The position numbers were made by a program, and so were the translations under genes. Shown here in pieces: positions 36,523 to 47,191 of a DNA stretch of 64,000 nucleotides; the stretch's first letter is position 1, and each line of letters starts with the position of its first letter. The notes below the pieces were generated by a model, which made no database searches, had not been told where the DNA came from, and saw nothing but the letters and a program-made list of their open reading frames with translations. Origin of the DNA: Epiperipatus broadwayi. Taxonomy: Eukaryota > Onychophora > Udeonychophora > Euonychophora > Peripatidae. Where the stretch lies: positions 2,358,001 through 2,422,000 of the forward strand of contig JAQFVV010012572.1 in the NCBI GenBank assembly GCA_028023455.1, written 5' to 3'.

Positions 36523-37361
36523 ATCCCCCCCCCTCACACCATACATACATATATAATGTGCTTGATTTATATTAATATACAAATTTTAATAGACAGGCTT
36601 TAATCCTCTCCACTCTCCAACTCTTCAGCCATCCATATCATTAAAAATCTGATGATGGAATGTCCAAATTTCTTGCTGGTGCCAATATTTTTGTTGTACC
36701 TATGTTGACCTTAAGTCACTCTGATCCATTATATGTAGGACCTTAATATATCCATTTAAATACACCGAAGAAGGATGGGCAGAATATAGGCTGAATATGT
36801 AATATTTGAATATCCATATAGTGTATATACTTAAGCTAGGTGTAATTAAAGTGGATTTGAACACAGACTTTCAAGCTTCCTTCAATCATCCACTCTATCT
36901 TATATAATAATAAACATGCTTTGTATATTGGAGATCATTTATCTTTTTTGTATGTATGTCATCATGATATTGGTTATATAAAATGGAGTGGATGATTGAA
37001 GGGAGCTTGAAAGTCAGTATTCAAACCCATTTTAATTACATCTAGCTTAAGTATATACACTGCATATTGATTCAAATATTACATATTTAGTCTAAATTCT
37101 GCACATCCCTCTTCTCTATATTTAAATAGATGTATTATAAGGTCCAACATATGAAGGGTCAGAGTGTCTTGAAGTCAACATGGGTATGACAATAATATTG
37201 GTATCAACAAGAGATTTTAGCATTCCTTCATTAGATTTTTAATGATATGGCTGGCTGAAGAGTTGGAGAATGGAGAGAATTGAAGCCTGTCTATAAATGT
37301 TTGTAGATTTACTAGCTTCATATAAACTAAGCACTGATTATAAATATGTGTGAGAGATGAT

Positions 37362-37420
37362 GATCTAGACCAACTGATAAGTGCTGCTTCACCATGAAAT
37401 ACATATATTAGAGATTGTTT
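37362..37420 (+). ncRNA. Type I hammerhead relic, FB-B right arm
   Basis: The box has become CTGATAA (37374-37380), GAAA is at 37396-37399, and the stem III region ACATATAT is degraded. It is clearly homologous to the 59.8-kb copy but the catalytic G is lost. Confidence 0.5.
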
Positions 37421-37819
37421 TTTCTGCAGGTATGTGGTAATGTGTATCAGTTATATAGGTGGACTGGTTGAATGAAGGGAGCAAATCCACTTTAAGTACA
37501 CCTAGCTTAAATATATACACTATACGTGCAATCAAATATTAAATCAATCATGTTAAATACTGGGATTTAATATTATGTACAGTGCTAGTAAGGAAGATTT
37601 ATTATCTTCTAAATAGAATTATAACTGGATACTGGTACATAAAATTAATTGATTATTACATAGTTTAACTTTTTCTAATATTGGCATGAAGTAAATTATA
37701 ATATCTCATATGTGTTAATAAAATTATCAAAAGAAATGAATGTACAGTGAATGATTTAATATATTCATGCTTTTGTTTCAAGACACTTAGTGTATTTAGG
37801 TTTGAAAATAACACAGACA

Positions 37820-38214
37820 CAAAACTTTTTATACAGTGGTGCCACTAAGTGCAAACCAGAGTAATCAATGGATGCAAGAAGGTTTGTGCATAAAATCCCC
37901 ATCTAGTGCCCACTCATCCAACATACCCCGACTAATTTCTAGTTTGTGGATTTCATCAGTGAGAAGCTTTGGATCTGAGAGCACTGCACCTAAATCTTAA
38001 AAACCAATGCAACCTTCCAGAAGCCATCTTTTATCTTATTAGCTAACTATAAAGTTTTGAGTCCAAAATAAAAACATAAAAAATGGTTTTCAATTCAAGA
38101 TCATTAGCTTGTATAGTTGTATAGATCTAAACTCAGTTCAGCATCCATACATTTTGGTGCTTTTGGTTCTTTAATAATCAGAGCCACCATAATCTTATTG
38201 GTCAGGATTGGTGT
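37820..38214. repeat. Truncated FB-A arm next to the full copy
   Basis: Carries the FB-A arm (GTGGTGCCACTAAGTGCAAA through ATCCATACATTTTGGTGCTT) in the same orientation as the left arm of the next copy, so two FB-A arms stand in tandem here. Confidence 0.7.
37917..37976 (-). ncRNA. Type I hammerhead relic, FB-A
   Basis: Minus strand: CTGATGA (37953-37959), GAAA (37936-37939), then TTAGTC. The outer part of stem I is kept (CCAA with TTGG), but the T at the first stem I position after the cleavage site is lost. Confidence 0.5.
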
Positions 38215-38372
38215 TAAACCACTAAACATTTGATCACCATTCTTTATGCCTACACAAGCTGTTTACACAGGGGCTAAACTCTCCATACAATAGCACCACT
38301 AAGTGCAAGCCAGACTAATCAATGGATGCAGGGAAGTTTTATACATAAAATCCCCATCTAGTGACCATTAAT

Positions 38373-38427
38373 CCAACATACCCAGACTAGTTTCTAGCTT
38401 GTGGCTTTCATCAAAGAGGAGCCTTGG
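38373..38427 (-). ncRNA. Type I hammerhead, FB-A left arm (mutated box)
   Basis: Minus strand: box TTGATGA (38408-38414, first C changed), GAAA (38391-38394), stem III palindrome ACTAGT followed by C, then TGGG. The outer stem I CCAA/TTGG is kept. The changed core C3 would probably abolish cleavage. Confidence 0.6.
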
Positions 38428-38604
38428 ATGTGAGAGCACTGCACTAGATCTTAGTATCCAAAACAACCCTCCAGCAGCCACCTTTTAGCTTGAAAACATT
38501 TTTGTTTTTATTTTGGACTTAAAACTTTATAGTTAGCTAATAAAGTAAAAGTGACTGCTGGAGGGTTGTATTGGATCCTAAGATCTAGGTGCAGTGCTTT
38601 CAGA

Positions 38605-38659
38605 TCAAGGCTCCTCACTGATGAAAGTCATAAACTAGAAACTAGTCTGGAGATGTTGG
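38605..38659 (+). ncRNA. Type I hammerhead ribozyme, FB-A right arm
   Basis: Box CTGATGA at 38618-38624, GAAA at 38638-38641, and a stem III palindrome ACTAGT ending in the cleavage C at 38647. The inner stem I (CCTCA with TGGAG) has one mismatch and the outer stem I (TCAA with TTGG) is kept. Stem II (AGT with a short partner) is weaker than in other copies. Confidence 0.6.
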
Positions 38660-38963
38660 ACGAGTAGTTACTAGATGGGGATTTTATGCACAAACCTTCT
38701 TGCATCCGATTATTCTGGCTTGCAATTAGTGGTGCTATTGGGTGGGGAGTTTAACCTCTGTGCAAACAGCTTGTGTATAAAGAATGGTGATCATGTGGTA
38801 TTTAGTGGTTTGAAAATGAAATGGTCATTCTTATGTTCTCAATGTCTTTATCTTGTGGCTGGAATAAGAGTATCTTCATATTTAACATCATTGATTTAAT
38901 ATTATGTATGGTGCTAGTAAGAAAAGTTTATTGCCTTTAAATAAAATTAATATTCATATATGA

Positions 38964-39265
38964 ACTAATTAATAAAATATATCTAATGAAGGTGGTAGTA
39001 TTTGAACTTAAAAAGAAAGAAGAAATATATAAAACTTAATGCTTTAATCCAAGTTTGTGCATTTCCATTTTGAGTGTTCATTAAGGAATTATTTATTTAA
39101 TGCTCACAGGTAAACTAATTAATGTAGTCAAGGTGGAAGTAATTGGACTTAAAAGTTGAAAACATATGTAAAATTTATCACTTTAATTCAAATTCATGTA
39201 TTTACATTTTGAATGTTCATTAAATAAATTATTTATTTAATGTTCAAAAACAAACTAATTAATAA
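38964..39265 (+). repeat. Tandem duplication, ~140-bp unit x2
   Basis: AACTAATTAAT, then GGTGG(T/A)AGTA, ACTT(A)AAAAG and TTATTTATTTAATG recur at a 140-150-base step (for example 39031 and 39171). A third copy lies at 36.19 kb. Confidence 0.65.
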
Positions 39266-39465
39266 AAGAAAACTGGTCAAAATGACAAGATTTGGACATC
39301 AGAACATAAAATAAGTATTGCTTAATTAAAAATGATGTTGATTATAAGCAACTTGTTAAAATAATATGCTCTTTAAAAAAGAGGAATGCTGCACTATTTA
39401 TAATAATTCATCTTTTTTACAATGGCTATATTAAATATAATTAATAATAATAATCACATTTCATA

Positions 39466-39682
39466 TGTTCTTAATACCATGTGACATCTTTATGATTCCT
39501 TAATTAAGCTAACAGTTTCGATTGTTCAACAGTCTTCCTTAGAGTTGTAAATACATAAACATATAACTGAATATAATAAAACAATACATTTATATGTTTT
39601 GTATTTACTTTTCTGAGGAAAATCTGTTGAGCAGTTGAAATTGTTATGAAGAAATTAAATAATATTAAGTACATGTGATAAT
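39466..39682. repeat. ~215-bp fold-back with hammerhead-like boxes
   Basis: The left arm (CTTAATACCATGTGACATCT, ACAGTTTCGATTGTTCAACA) is inverted at the right (TGTTGAGCAGTTGAAATTGT, TTAAGTACATGTG). Each arm carries a hammerhead-like order (CTGAGGA at 39612-39618 on +, a hairpin, then GAAA), but stem I does not pair well. Compare 8.39 kb. Confidence 0.6.
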
Positions 39683-40970
39683 TGATTTATAATTATAAAA
39701 TATATTTATGAAAAATAAGTTATTTAATTACAAGCTATTCCAACTTTTATCATTAACATTTAATTATTAATAATAATTACTTTACATAAAGCCTAAAGGT
39801 AATAATTATTTAATTAAGCATACTGGTATATAAAATACATGAAAAACATCAAATGATGAGGGTATAATAACCTCTATAAGGTAAACTAATGCTTTTTGAG
39901 TTATTACAAAAATTATAAATAATAGAGGCATATAATATTATTTTTTTATTTATTATAAACTGCAAGTATTTATATTTAGCTAACAAAGTCACAGCTAGTA
40001 GGGAATTATTTATAAATGTAATTTTTATTATAATCTTTAAAGTCTGTTAACAAGCTTTCTAAAAATATATATTCAGTAAATTTGTCCACAGTTTTCATGA
40101 AAGAGGCAGATCTGTTTATGTTATAAAGATTATCTTAAAAATATTCTAAGAGTTTATTATTGATTGCATGTATTTTATGAATATTGTTAAGATTAGAATA
40201 CAATGGAAAACTACAATTAGGCAAAATGTTGGTCTTTCAAGAAGTAACTTTTGCAGTACAAGTTAAAAGACAACATGGCAAGATATCAAATAATCAATTT
40301 AACAGATGAGCACATAATATATGTAGTAGTAATTGTATTTCATTGATTGGTTATCTAGTTATCACAATGCTGATTTTTATAATTATCTTTCTATCTTATC
40401 TTCTGACATTAGAATAACTTTAGTTATTTATGATTGACTGCAGTATGGATTATAATTTATTTTTATAGTTTTCTATCTTAATTTTATTTTTACTTTTGTA
40501 ATTAGATAGCTTTAGTTATTTGTGATTGGCTGCTATTGTGAACTATATAGCTTATTGTTTACCTATATTGCAGGCAAATTGGCACTATACTTAATTCACT
40601 CTGGTTTTTGATCATATCAGTTGTTCTAATTGAATATGTATGAAGTTAAAACATTAGTTGATATAAACTGCTTATCTGAATAGACTCATACAAATTTTTG
40701 TATTAATTACCTGTTCATTTTTTAAAAATATTTCTTTTAAATAATTGTTAATTACCATATTAATATCTTTCTATAAAGCAAAGAGAAAATCATTATTTAC
40801 AAAATTCTGTGTCCAACCAATTGGTAAATATAGTTTTTTCATTATTCCCTTTCAAGGCAATCTATAAATAGAAACCCATTTATCAATCAGTAATTGGATA
40901 ATTAGTTGATTGACTATGGATGGCTATCTAAAAGTGAAAATTCTAAGTTACCTTCTAGCTTAAATTTTTT
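39683..40970. other. AT-rich DNA, nothing recognised
   Basis: A short direct repeat (CTTTAGTTATTT(A/G)TGATTG) occurs at ~40420 and ~40515. No gene seen. Confidence 0.45.
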
Positions 40971-40975
40971 TTTAG

Positions 40976-41045
40976 TTTCACCTGTCTGTATTTGAATTCT
41001 AAATTATATCATAGTAGATGAATGAGCTAATCACTATGACATGAG
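40976..41045 (-). repeat. tRNA-like SINE head relic
   Basis: On the minus strand CATAGTGATTAGCTCATTC (A-box-like) is followed about 30 bases later by AGAATTCAAATAC (B-box-like) and CAGACAGG. This order is typical of tRNA-derived SINE heads. Degenerate; no tail seen. Confidence 0.3.
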
Positions 41046-43250
41046 GCTTTTTCTCTATATACATATCCAAATTTTTTAATTATGGAATTTTTGGGGTGTT
41101 AATAGTTAATTTTAAATAAGTACTTGATTTTAAAAAATCCTATTATCAGCACTATTATAATTTAGTTTTTGCCTTTATTGTTTAGTACAATATTTATTTC
41201 TAAAGGGTGATTTTTTTATTATTCAATCAATTGCTTAAGTAACAGTTTGTCAGACATTGTAACTCTAGTTCTAGTAATATATGACTTTATGATGTATATA
41301 TATGTATATACACTAATATTTTAATATTTGATCGATAAATGTATTTACTTTGAAATGTATTTATTTTATTTATCTACATTCATTTAAATAGTTTTTCACA
41401 CTAAAGGGCAAGTCATTTATCTTTATCAGATGATTTAATTCTTGAGTTGGAAATGTGCATGGCAATACAACAGTTTTAAGTATATTTAAGATATTACATA
41501 CTTAGGAAAAAAAAGCACGAAGCTAAAATTAAAGAAACTATTTAGCTGCATTTAATAAAATTAGAAACTGCATATTTATCTTTAGATAAGTTTAAAGTTT
41601 AGATCCTTGCTAAAAGTGATATGATGATTTATAGCCTAATAAATGATTAATACCAAAAACTTAATGTATATGTCTAAAGAGGATGTTATCATATGAGAGA
41701 CTCCAAAAAAATTGGTACTTGTATGATAAATTGTTCTTCATGTTTTTTAGAAATAATTTGTTTCCTTTTCTTTGGTTTCATTTTGCAGGTAAAGACAAAG
41801 ATAATCATGAGTTAAGTCCCAGAGAATTATAATCCTACTTCCATTACAATGAAGACTTTCAAATGACATTAATATTTTTATTTTTATAGGTAATGCATCA
41901 ACATTAATATGACTGATACAGATTAATATAGAATCTTTATCTTCTAATTAAGACTATCTAGATACCTATTTTATAGCGTGAATGGCTAGGTTAGCGATGA
42001 GCCAGCTACCTAAAAAAATTTAAGATTCATCTGTTTATGATTTGTACCCATAATTGTAGCAGATGCATTATGAGTCACTTATGACTAAAAATAAACTATG
42101 TTTGCTACGTGCATTAATTAATTTCTAATGACTAAAACTTTAAAAAAAGAAGAAGATAATTCTCTATATATTCTCATTTCTTAAAAAAAAACAACAACAA
42201 CTATGGGTTAATAAAAATATTAAAACTAAAAATTAATTATATATAATCTGGATATTGTGAACGTTTTTACATTAATACTATCACTTAAATTTCTGAGGGT
42301 ATAACTAAAAATACTGAAAAACAGCAGCAGAAATATTCAAAAAGTGTTGCCTTGATATAATCTTTTAATTGTGATTTTTCATTTATTAGAGTTGTTTATG
42401 CAATATTTGGGATGGAGTGGGTATCACATCAATCTATTTATAACCTGAGTTTTTTTAAAAGTAAAACGATAAAAACGTGATAGATCCTCATTACTCTAAA
42501 ATTAGCATATAGGGTGTGTATTGCTCTCTCTTTCATTATTCCTTTTTGAGAAGCTTCTGAAGCTGTCTGTAGGCTTGTCTATTTATGTAACATTTTTACT
42601 TGAAACTATTTGATAAAACATTTAATATTAAAACGAAGATTAATTTAAATTATTTGGAATAATTGGGCCCAAATCAGCAAGTCTACAACTGTAAAAAATA
42701 ATACATTAGACATAGTGATATTTATTTTAAGCTAAAATAACTAATAACTGCTAATTGTCCAAGTATTGAGAATAATAAGCCTTGAGTAAAACGCTATTTA
42801 GTCATTCTTAATTAAAGAATAAAACATCTCATGCATTTTATAATGAATGAGTATGGCTAGACAAATTCAATGTGTCATAGATAGATATAATTTTTTATTT
42901 ATCTATAAATATTTTCAATCCTATACTGTTTCATCTAGCCATGCATGATTTAATGCACTAAAAAACTAAAAGGTCGTAAATAGTAGCTCAGCTAGGTCTT
43001 TGTTACTTCAGTGCTTGAATGTCATGTGATTTTCTGAATCCCTCATTTATTTTACCATCTTCATTAAAAACGCTTCACAAGGAGAATCTTTCTGTTACTC
43101 ATGTCATCTTTTTTTATACATAGTCTTATTTTATTCAATATTTTATTTTTACTTAAAGTTCTAATAATATCTATTACTATTTCAGATATGACAAACAGAG
43201 AGATACACATGATCAATGGTTCTGATTAGTCATATTTCTATCTTTATAGT
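41046..43250. other. AT-rich DNA, nothing recognised
   Basis: No gene-like frame, RNA gene or repeat family was recognised over this 2.2 kb. Confidence 0.45.
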
Positions 43251-43256
43251 TTGATG

Positions 43257-44150
43257 ATCAGAGGGGTGGCTTCAAAAGATATCTGGCCTGTTTTTATAGA
43301 CTCCCCCCATCAAACAAATTTCAATGTAATGGCCACGAAGAATAAAGCACAGAGAAAACGATAAAATTTTTATAAAAATTCACATACTAACTCAGACATC
43401 AGTCAGTGAGGACAATGTTTATATATCAAACTGAACAATCAGAATTCGACTGCTAAGACTTACTAAAACATATATTGTGAATAAAAATTTGGAATGTCAG
43501 AACTTACTGGCATTCAATCAGAAAAACATTGAAATGTAGACATGATATTATTAGATTAGAGTTAATGATTGGGAGTTCATTTGATCCAGAAATAATTCAA
43601 AAATGATACTGATATAGGACTTCTGCTTGTATGAAATTAAGATATTCATTGTTAGGATATAAACTAATTAATATAAAAATGTTAACAAATAGATTTTAAG
43701 CAAACCATTTTAATATCCCAATAGTACAAAAATAAGAGAGCAATTTTATAAGGATTTAAAACTAGTTTTTAATAATATACCTCATTGGTGTTATTTGAAC
43801 TCAGACAATTGTTAAGATATTCCTTTGAAAGAAATAAGCATAACAAAAGAGTTTTAGAATTAATTTTAGAAAATATGATAATTTGAAGCCCATAATGTCA
43901 GGATTATAGAAAAAGAATACAGAGACAGAATGATGGAAAAGCAACAGCATGATATTTTTCAGGGCAGCCAGACTCAAATTGTAACTTAATAATTACAGAT
44001 ATTAAGAAATTAAATTAAATTCACTTTCAAAAATGAAGAGGTTTAATCAAAATAGTAAAATAGAAATAAAAATAAAACATCAGTAATTGTTTAAGGAGAC
44101 AATCAAAAATATAATTAATGACCATTGAAATTACACTAAAGAAAATAAAG
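43257..44150 (+). pseudogene. RTE-like LINE relic, part 1: 5' region and endonuclease start
   Basis: The first ~285 bp (GAGGGGTGGCTTCAAAAGAT onward) are shared with 47192-47480 and probably include the LINE 5' UTR. Near 43489 the + strand reads IWNVRTYW, the conserved opening of an APE endonuclease (usually TWNVRTL). Decayed endonuclease follows, including a 'FYKDLKLVFNNIPH'-like stretch near 43.74 kb. A ribozyme-bearing repeat interrupts at 44.16 kb; the relic resumes at 44.75 kb. Confidence 0.6.
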
Positions 44151-44160
44151 ATTGAAATCC

Positions 44161-44212
44161 CCTAACCTCAGAACAGTTTCTGCTACTGGCTTCCTCAGTG
44201 AGGTGCTAGGAT
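44161..44212 (-). ncRNA. Type I hammerhead ribozyme, FB-C copy 1
   Basis: Minus strand: box CTGAGGA (44192-44198), GAAA (44177-44180), then ACTGTTC. Stem I CCTCA pairs exactly with TGAGG. Stem II (GC/GC) is short. Confidence 0.55.
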
Positions 44213-44481
44213 ATTCAAGCATTATCTAATAGATAACTATTAAGTAGAAAATCTGAAAATTTTAAACATCCATATGTCTTCCAATCTGGCTATCTAACTT
44301 AAATAGTCATATAGGACTGAGCTAAGTTCAGATACACCATATATTAATAGCTTTAGCAATATAAAATTGCCAATACCTTAATAGCAAAAAAAAAATAAAA
44401 AAAAAATCAAGTCAGATGTCACATGACCTAATTTAAACAAGCTTGTATTACAAAGAGCTCGCAAATAAGCTATGCAGAGTA

Positions 44482-44532
44482 TCCCTAACTCCAGACCGGT
44501 TTCTGCTACTGGTTTCCTCAGTGAGGTGCTAG
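44482..44532 (-). ncRNA. Type I hammerhead ribozyme, FB-C copy 2
   Basis: Minus strand: box CTGAGGA (44515-44521), GAAA (44500-44503), stem III palindrome ACCGGT followed by the cleavage C and TGGAG. Stem II is weak in this copy. The stem III and flank match the better preserved copy at 53.1 kb. Confidence 0.6.
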
Positions 44533-44745
44533 GATATTCAAGCATTAGATTAAAAATACCAGGAAAAGCCCAGCACTTTATCTAATGGATAACTATTAAG
44601 TAGAAAATCTGAAAATTTCTGACATCCACATGTCTTCCAATCCAGCTATCTAACATAAATAGCCATATGCAAGCTCTTTATATAATATTTGTAATACGAG
44701 CTTGTTTCAATTAGGTCATATGACATCTGACTTAATTTTTTTTTG

Positions 44746-45771
44746 TAAGATTGAATTCATACAAGAAACATGAAATCGACATTAATGTATATTGAGGTAA
44801 AGAAAGCTTTTTAGAAAAGATAGACAAAAATAATTAGAACTTCATTGTAAAAATAGGAAGATATTATGGTAAATATAAATTCAAAGAAGTACAGAAAATG
44901 ACATGAAATCATAATAAAAATGATAGCCAAAAAAAAAGAGAATTTTGAAAATTATTAACAAAAGCGAAATTTTGAAGTAATATTTTAAGTTATAAAAACA
45001 GATTTGGGATTATTATTACTATTATTTTTTGGAAAATTAGTAGATATCATAGAAGTTACATATTCACTTATAAATATAACAGTGAATACAATATTTACTA
45101 GTAAAAAAACATCAAAAATGGAAACTCAGGAAATGATAGTACAGTGGGAATATGAAACATATATGGTAGAAATAGCTTATTTCAAGAAATTGTTATGCAT
45201 TTTACAAAGAAAGCCAACAGCATAAAGAATAGACAAATCATTATTGGTGGCAATCTTCAAAAACAAGTCAAAAAGTGAAAATTACATAACCATTGCACTA
45301 CAATGAATTTTAGGCAAAGGTTTAAAGTATATCACTGGTGAGATATTAAAGCATTATATAAAGAAATGTGGTAGATGAACAATTATACTACTGATATTGA
45401 TTTGTTTCACTGCACAGAAGACAAGATAAAAAGAAAGCATTATGCATACATTTGTGTTTTATTACCTTTTAGAAGATTTTTACAGTAAAGATGACTTGGA
45501 TATTAATTGAATCATATGAAGTAAGGAATAAAAAATTAATAATTCTTTTATAAAATATTTATAATAATTCAAAAGTAAATCTTAAAATATACAGAGAAAA
45601 TGCAAGTTGATTTACAATTGTGAAAGGTGCAAAATAAGCAAATTCTATTTCTCCAAGCATATTTATCACATGTCTGCAAGAAGTAATGGATAGATAAAAA
45701 AAAAAACAATGTAAAGAGTAAGAACATATAAGGATCACATAATAAGTAGTGAGAAAAATGATTAATCATTG
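44746..45771 (+). pseudogene. RTE-like LINE relic, part 2: RT up to motif B
   Basis: An open stretch at 45004-45225 leads into ATTACA-type sequence reading SENYITIALQ and ILGKGLKYI, the RT block usually read as 'NYRPI-LLS---KVL'. Around 45.60-45.69 kb the + strand reads IVKGAK, NSISPSIFITCLQEVMD, equivalent to RT motif B (GV-QG--LSP-LF---LE). There are many stops. The frame is cut at 45771 by the solo LTR, and motif C lies on its other side. Confidence 0.6.
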
Positions 45772-46426
45772 TGTTATAGTCCTCCCTTCTCTCAGAAGTG
45801 GACTATTCCAGATGCCTCCTTATCTGATTGGCTTAAGCATTGTTTGCCACAGGCGAATAGGCTGATGTATAGATAACAACATAGCCAATGATTATTACAG
45901 ACCAATAAGCAACAATGCTTGCTGAATCCAAAGGTTTTCAATAAGGTCAGGGATCTGGGTATAAATAGTCAGCCTTTTGTGAGGATCAAGGAAGAATGTG
46001 TCTAACGTAAACAGACTCTTTGCATTCTCTCAGGGAAACTCTGCTAACTTAAACAGCAGCAAGTATTCCCATTGATAGCACTACGCTATTTAGTCCACGC
46101 AGCTAGGCAAGTCCCACAGAGACTGGATGCTGCTAAGACCACTCTTGGTTCGAGGCAAGCTGTCTTGTACAGCTGGAAGAATCACAGACCCCACCCGTGA
46201 GGCAAGCCATCAGGTGTGGCTGGAAGCGGTAGGCAGAACCCAGAGTTTATGTTAAACTCCAATATTCAACTTGTAAATATTCACTTGTATATATTGTGTT
46301 GTATATATTGTATTGTATATATTTGTACATAATAATAAATATATTAATTGTAATAGTTGTTTCAGTATTATTTTACATTATTTACTGTTGGTTGTGTCTG
46401 TAATCCAGACCAAACACAACACATTG
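45767..46426. mobile_element. Solo LTR (650 bp) with 5-bp TSD
   Basis: The repeat begins TGTTATAG (45772) and ends CACAACA (46421), so it has the TG...CA ends of an LTR with short inverted TGTT/AACA termini. It is flanked by the exact 5-bp duplication CATTG (45767-45771, 46422-46426). Inside are a TATA box (TATAAATA, 45960-45967) and an AATAAA signal (46334-46339) in promoter-to-polyA order on +. The G+C content is clearly higher than the surroundings. No gag-pol is present, so it is a solo LTR left by recombination. A 5-bp duplication suits Ty3/gypsy or BEL types; the clade is not determined. Confidence 0.88.
45960..45967 (+). promoter_or_regulatory. LTR TATA box
   Basis: TATAAATA within the solo LTR, about 190 bp from its left end, in a locally GC-richer context. 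Confidence 0.6.
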
Positions 46427-46536
46427 AAATTAGCATTCGATTCAGTACTTGTATTACATATAGGCAAACAAAGTATTTGTCCAGGATCTACTATTTCAGA
46501 AATATTCAATAAATGCAAATACTTCTTTCTAACATT
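46422..46536 (+). pseudogene. RTE-like LINE relic, part 3: RT motif C
   Basis: Right after the LTR's target duplication the + strand reads KLAFDSVLVLHIGKQS, where AFDSVLV corresponds to the RT catalytic box (usually FADD-VL). It is followed by ISEIFNKCKYFFLT. The order (motif B before the LTR, motif C after) shows that the LTR inserted into a once continuous LINE. Confidence 0.6.
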
Positions 46537-46630
46537 ATGAGCACAGACTTTCAGATGGCCCATCACTCTCCACTCTATCTAATAACACTGATACACTCAA
46601 GCACATATATGCTGAAAAGATAAATAATCA

Positions 46631-46682
46631 CCAATATACGTATTTCATGCTAAACCAGCAATCATCAGTTGGTCCAGATTAT
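46631..46682 (-). ncRNA. Type I hammerhead ribozyme, FB-B
   Basis: Minus strand: CTGATGA (46662-46668), stem II with TGCTGG/TTTAGCA, GAAA (46643-46646), stem III palindrome ATACGTAT, then A and TTGG pairing with CCAA. The inner parts are intact; the outer stem I is partly changed. Confidence 0.7.
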
Positions 46683-47100
46683 CATCTCCCACACATATAT
46701 AGTATAAGTGCTCAGATATATATTAAGATAGACAATCTTCCTACTTTAATGGACAGGCTCCAATCTACTACACACTCCAACTCTTCAACCATCCATCAAT
46801 TGAAAGTGTAATGATGGAATGCTCGAAGGCCACCCTGAGGCTGAGATTCTTGTCACACCCATGTTAACCTAAGGTCAATCTGAACCCCACATGTAGAGGA
46901 CATAATCCATTTAATACATATGCAAGGATGGGCAGACATCTCTACAATGTAATAACTGAAACACAGGCGTATTATATACCTGTGACTATATATGTAATAT
47001 AGGGTATATGAGCACAGACTTTCAGATGGCCCATCACTCTCCACTCTATCTAATAACACTGATACACTCAAGCACATATATGCTGAAAAGATAAATAATC

Positions 47101-47153
47101 ACCAATATACGTATTTCATGCTAAACCAGCAATCATCAGTTGGTCCAGGTTAT
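47101..47153 (-). ncRNA. Type I hammerhead ribozyme, FB-B
   Basis: Minus strand: CTGATGA (47133-47139), GAAA, ATACGTAT palindrome, CCAA/TTGG stem I. Nearly identical to the copy 470 bp to its left. Confidence 0.7.
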
Positions 47154-47191
47154 CATCTCCCACACGTATATAGTATAAGTGCTCATATATA

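Larger units (their letters stand above)
36362..37505. repeat. 1.14-kb palindrome, family FB-B, modular
   Basis: The left half runs: unit A (GGATTTAAATACAGACTTTC), a hammerhead segment, and a long unit B (CTCTCCAACTCTTCAGCCAT). In the centre (36.84-37.03 kb) a hairpin of two inverted unit-A copies sits between the arms. The right half is the inverse of the left: B', hammerhead, A'. Unit A therefore serves both as terminus and as central hairpin. There is no coding frame. It could be a fold-back DNA element or tail-to-tail pLTRs of a Penelope-like element. Confidence 0.85.
38215..38812. repeat. ~600-bp fold-back element, family FB-A, full copy
   Basis: The left end AAACCACTAAACATTTGATC and its follow-on CTTTATGCCTACACAAGC are inverted at the right end (TGTATAAAGAATGGTGATCA ... 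TTTAGTGGTTT). The arms are about 260 bp and contain one hammerhead each, on opposite strands, both reading outward from the centre near 38.5 kb. The 74-residue ORF in the right arm is noise. No transposase or RT is present. Confidence 0.85.
44161..44745 (-). repeat. FB-C repeat: direct duplication with two hammerheads
   Basis: GAGGTGCTAGGATATTCAAG and AACTATTAAGTAGAAAATCT occur in both halves, in the same orientation, about 323 bases apart. Each half begins with a minus-strand hammerhead. The block AAGTCAGATGTCACATGACC near 44.41 kb is inverted at the right end (GGTCATATGACATCTGACTT), giving a fold-back around the second half. Two ribozymes in direct order resemble a retrozyme dimer, though the second half differs at its far end. 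Confidence 0.7.

Noticed and set aside
46313-46566. Two overlapping ORFs on opposite strands
   Set aside because: They straddle the right end of the solo LTR, so the frames are accidental.
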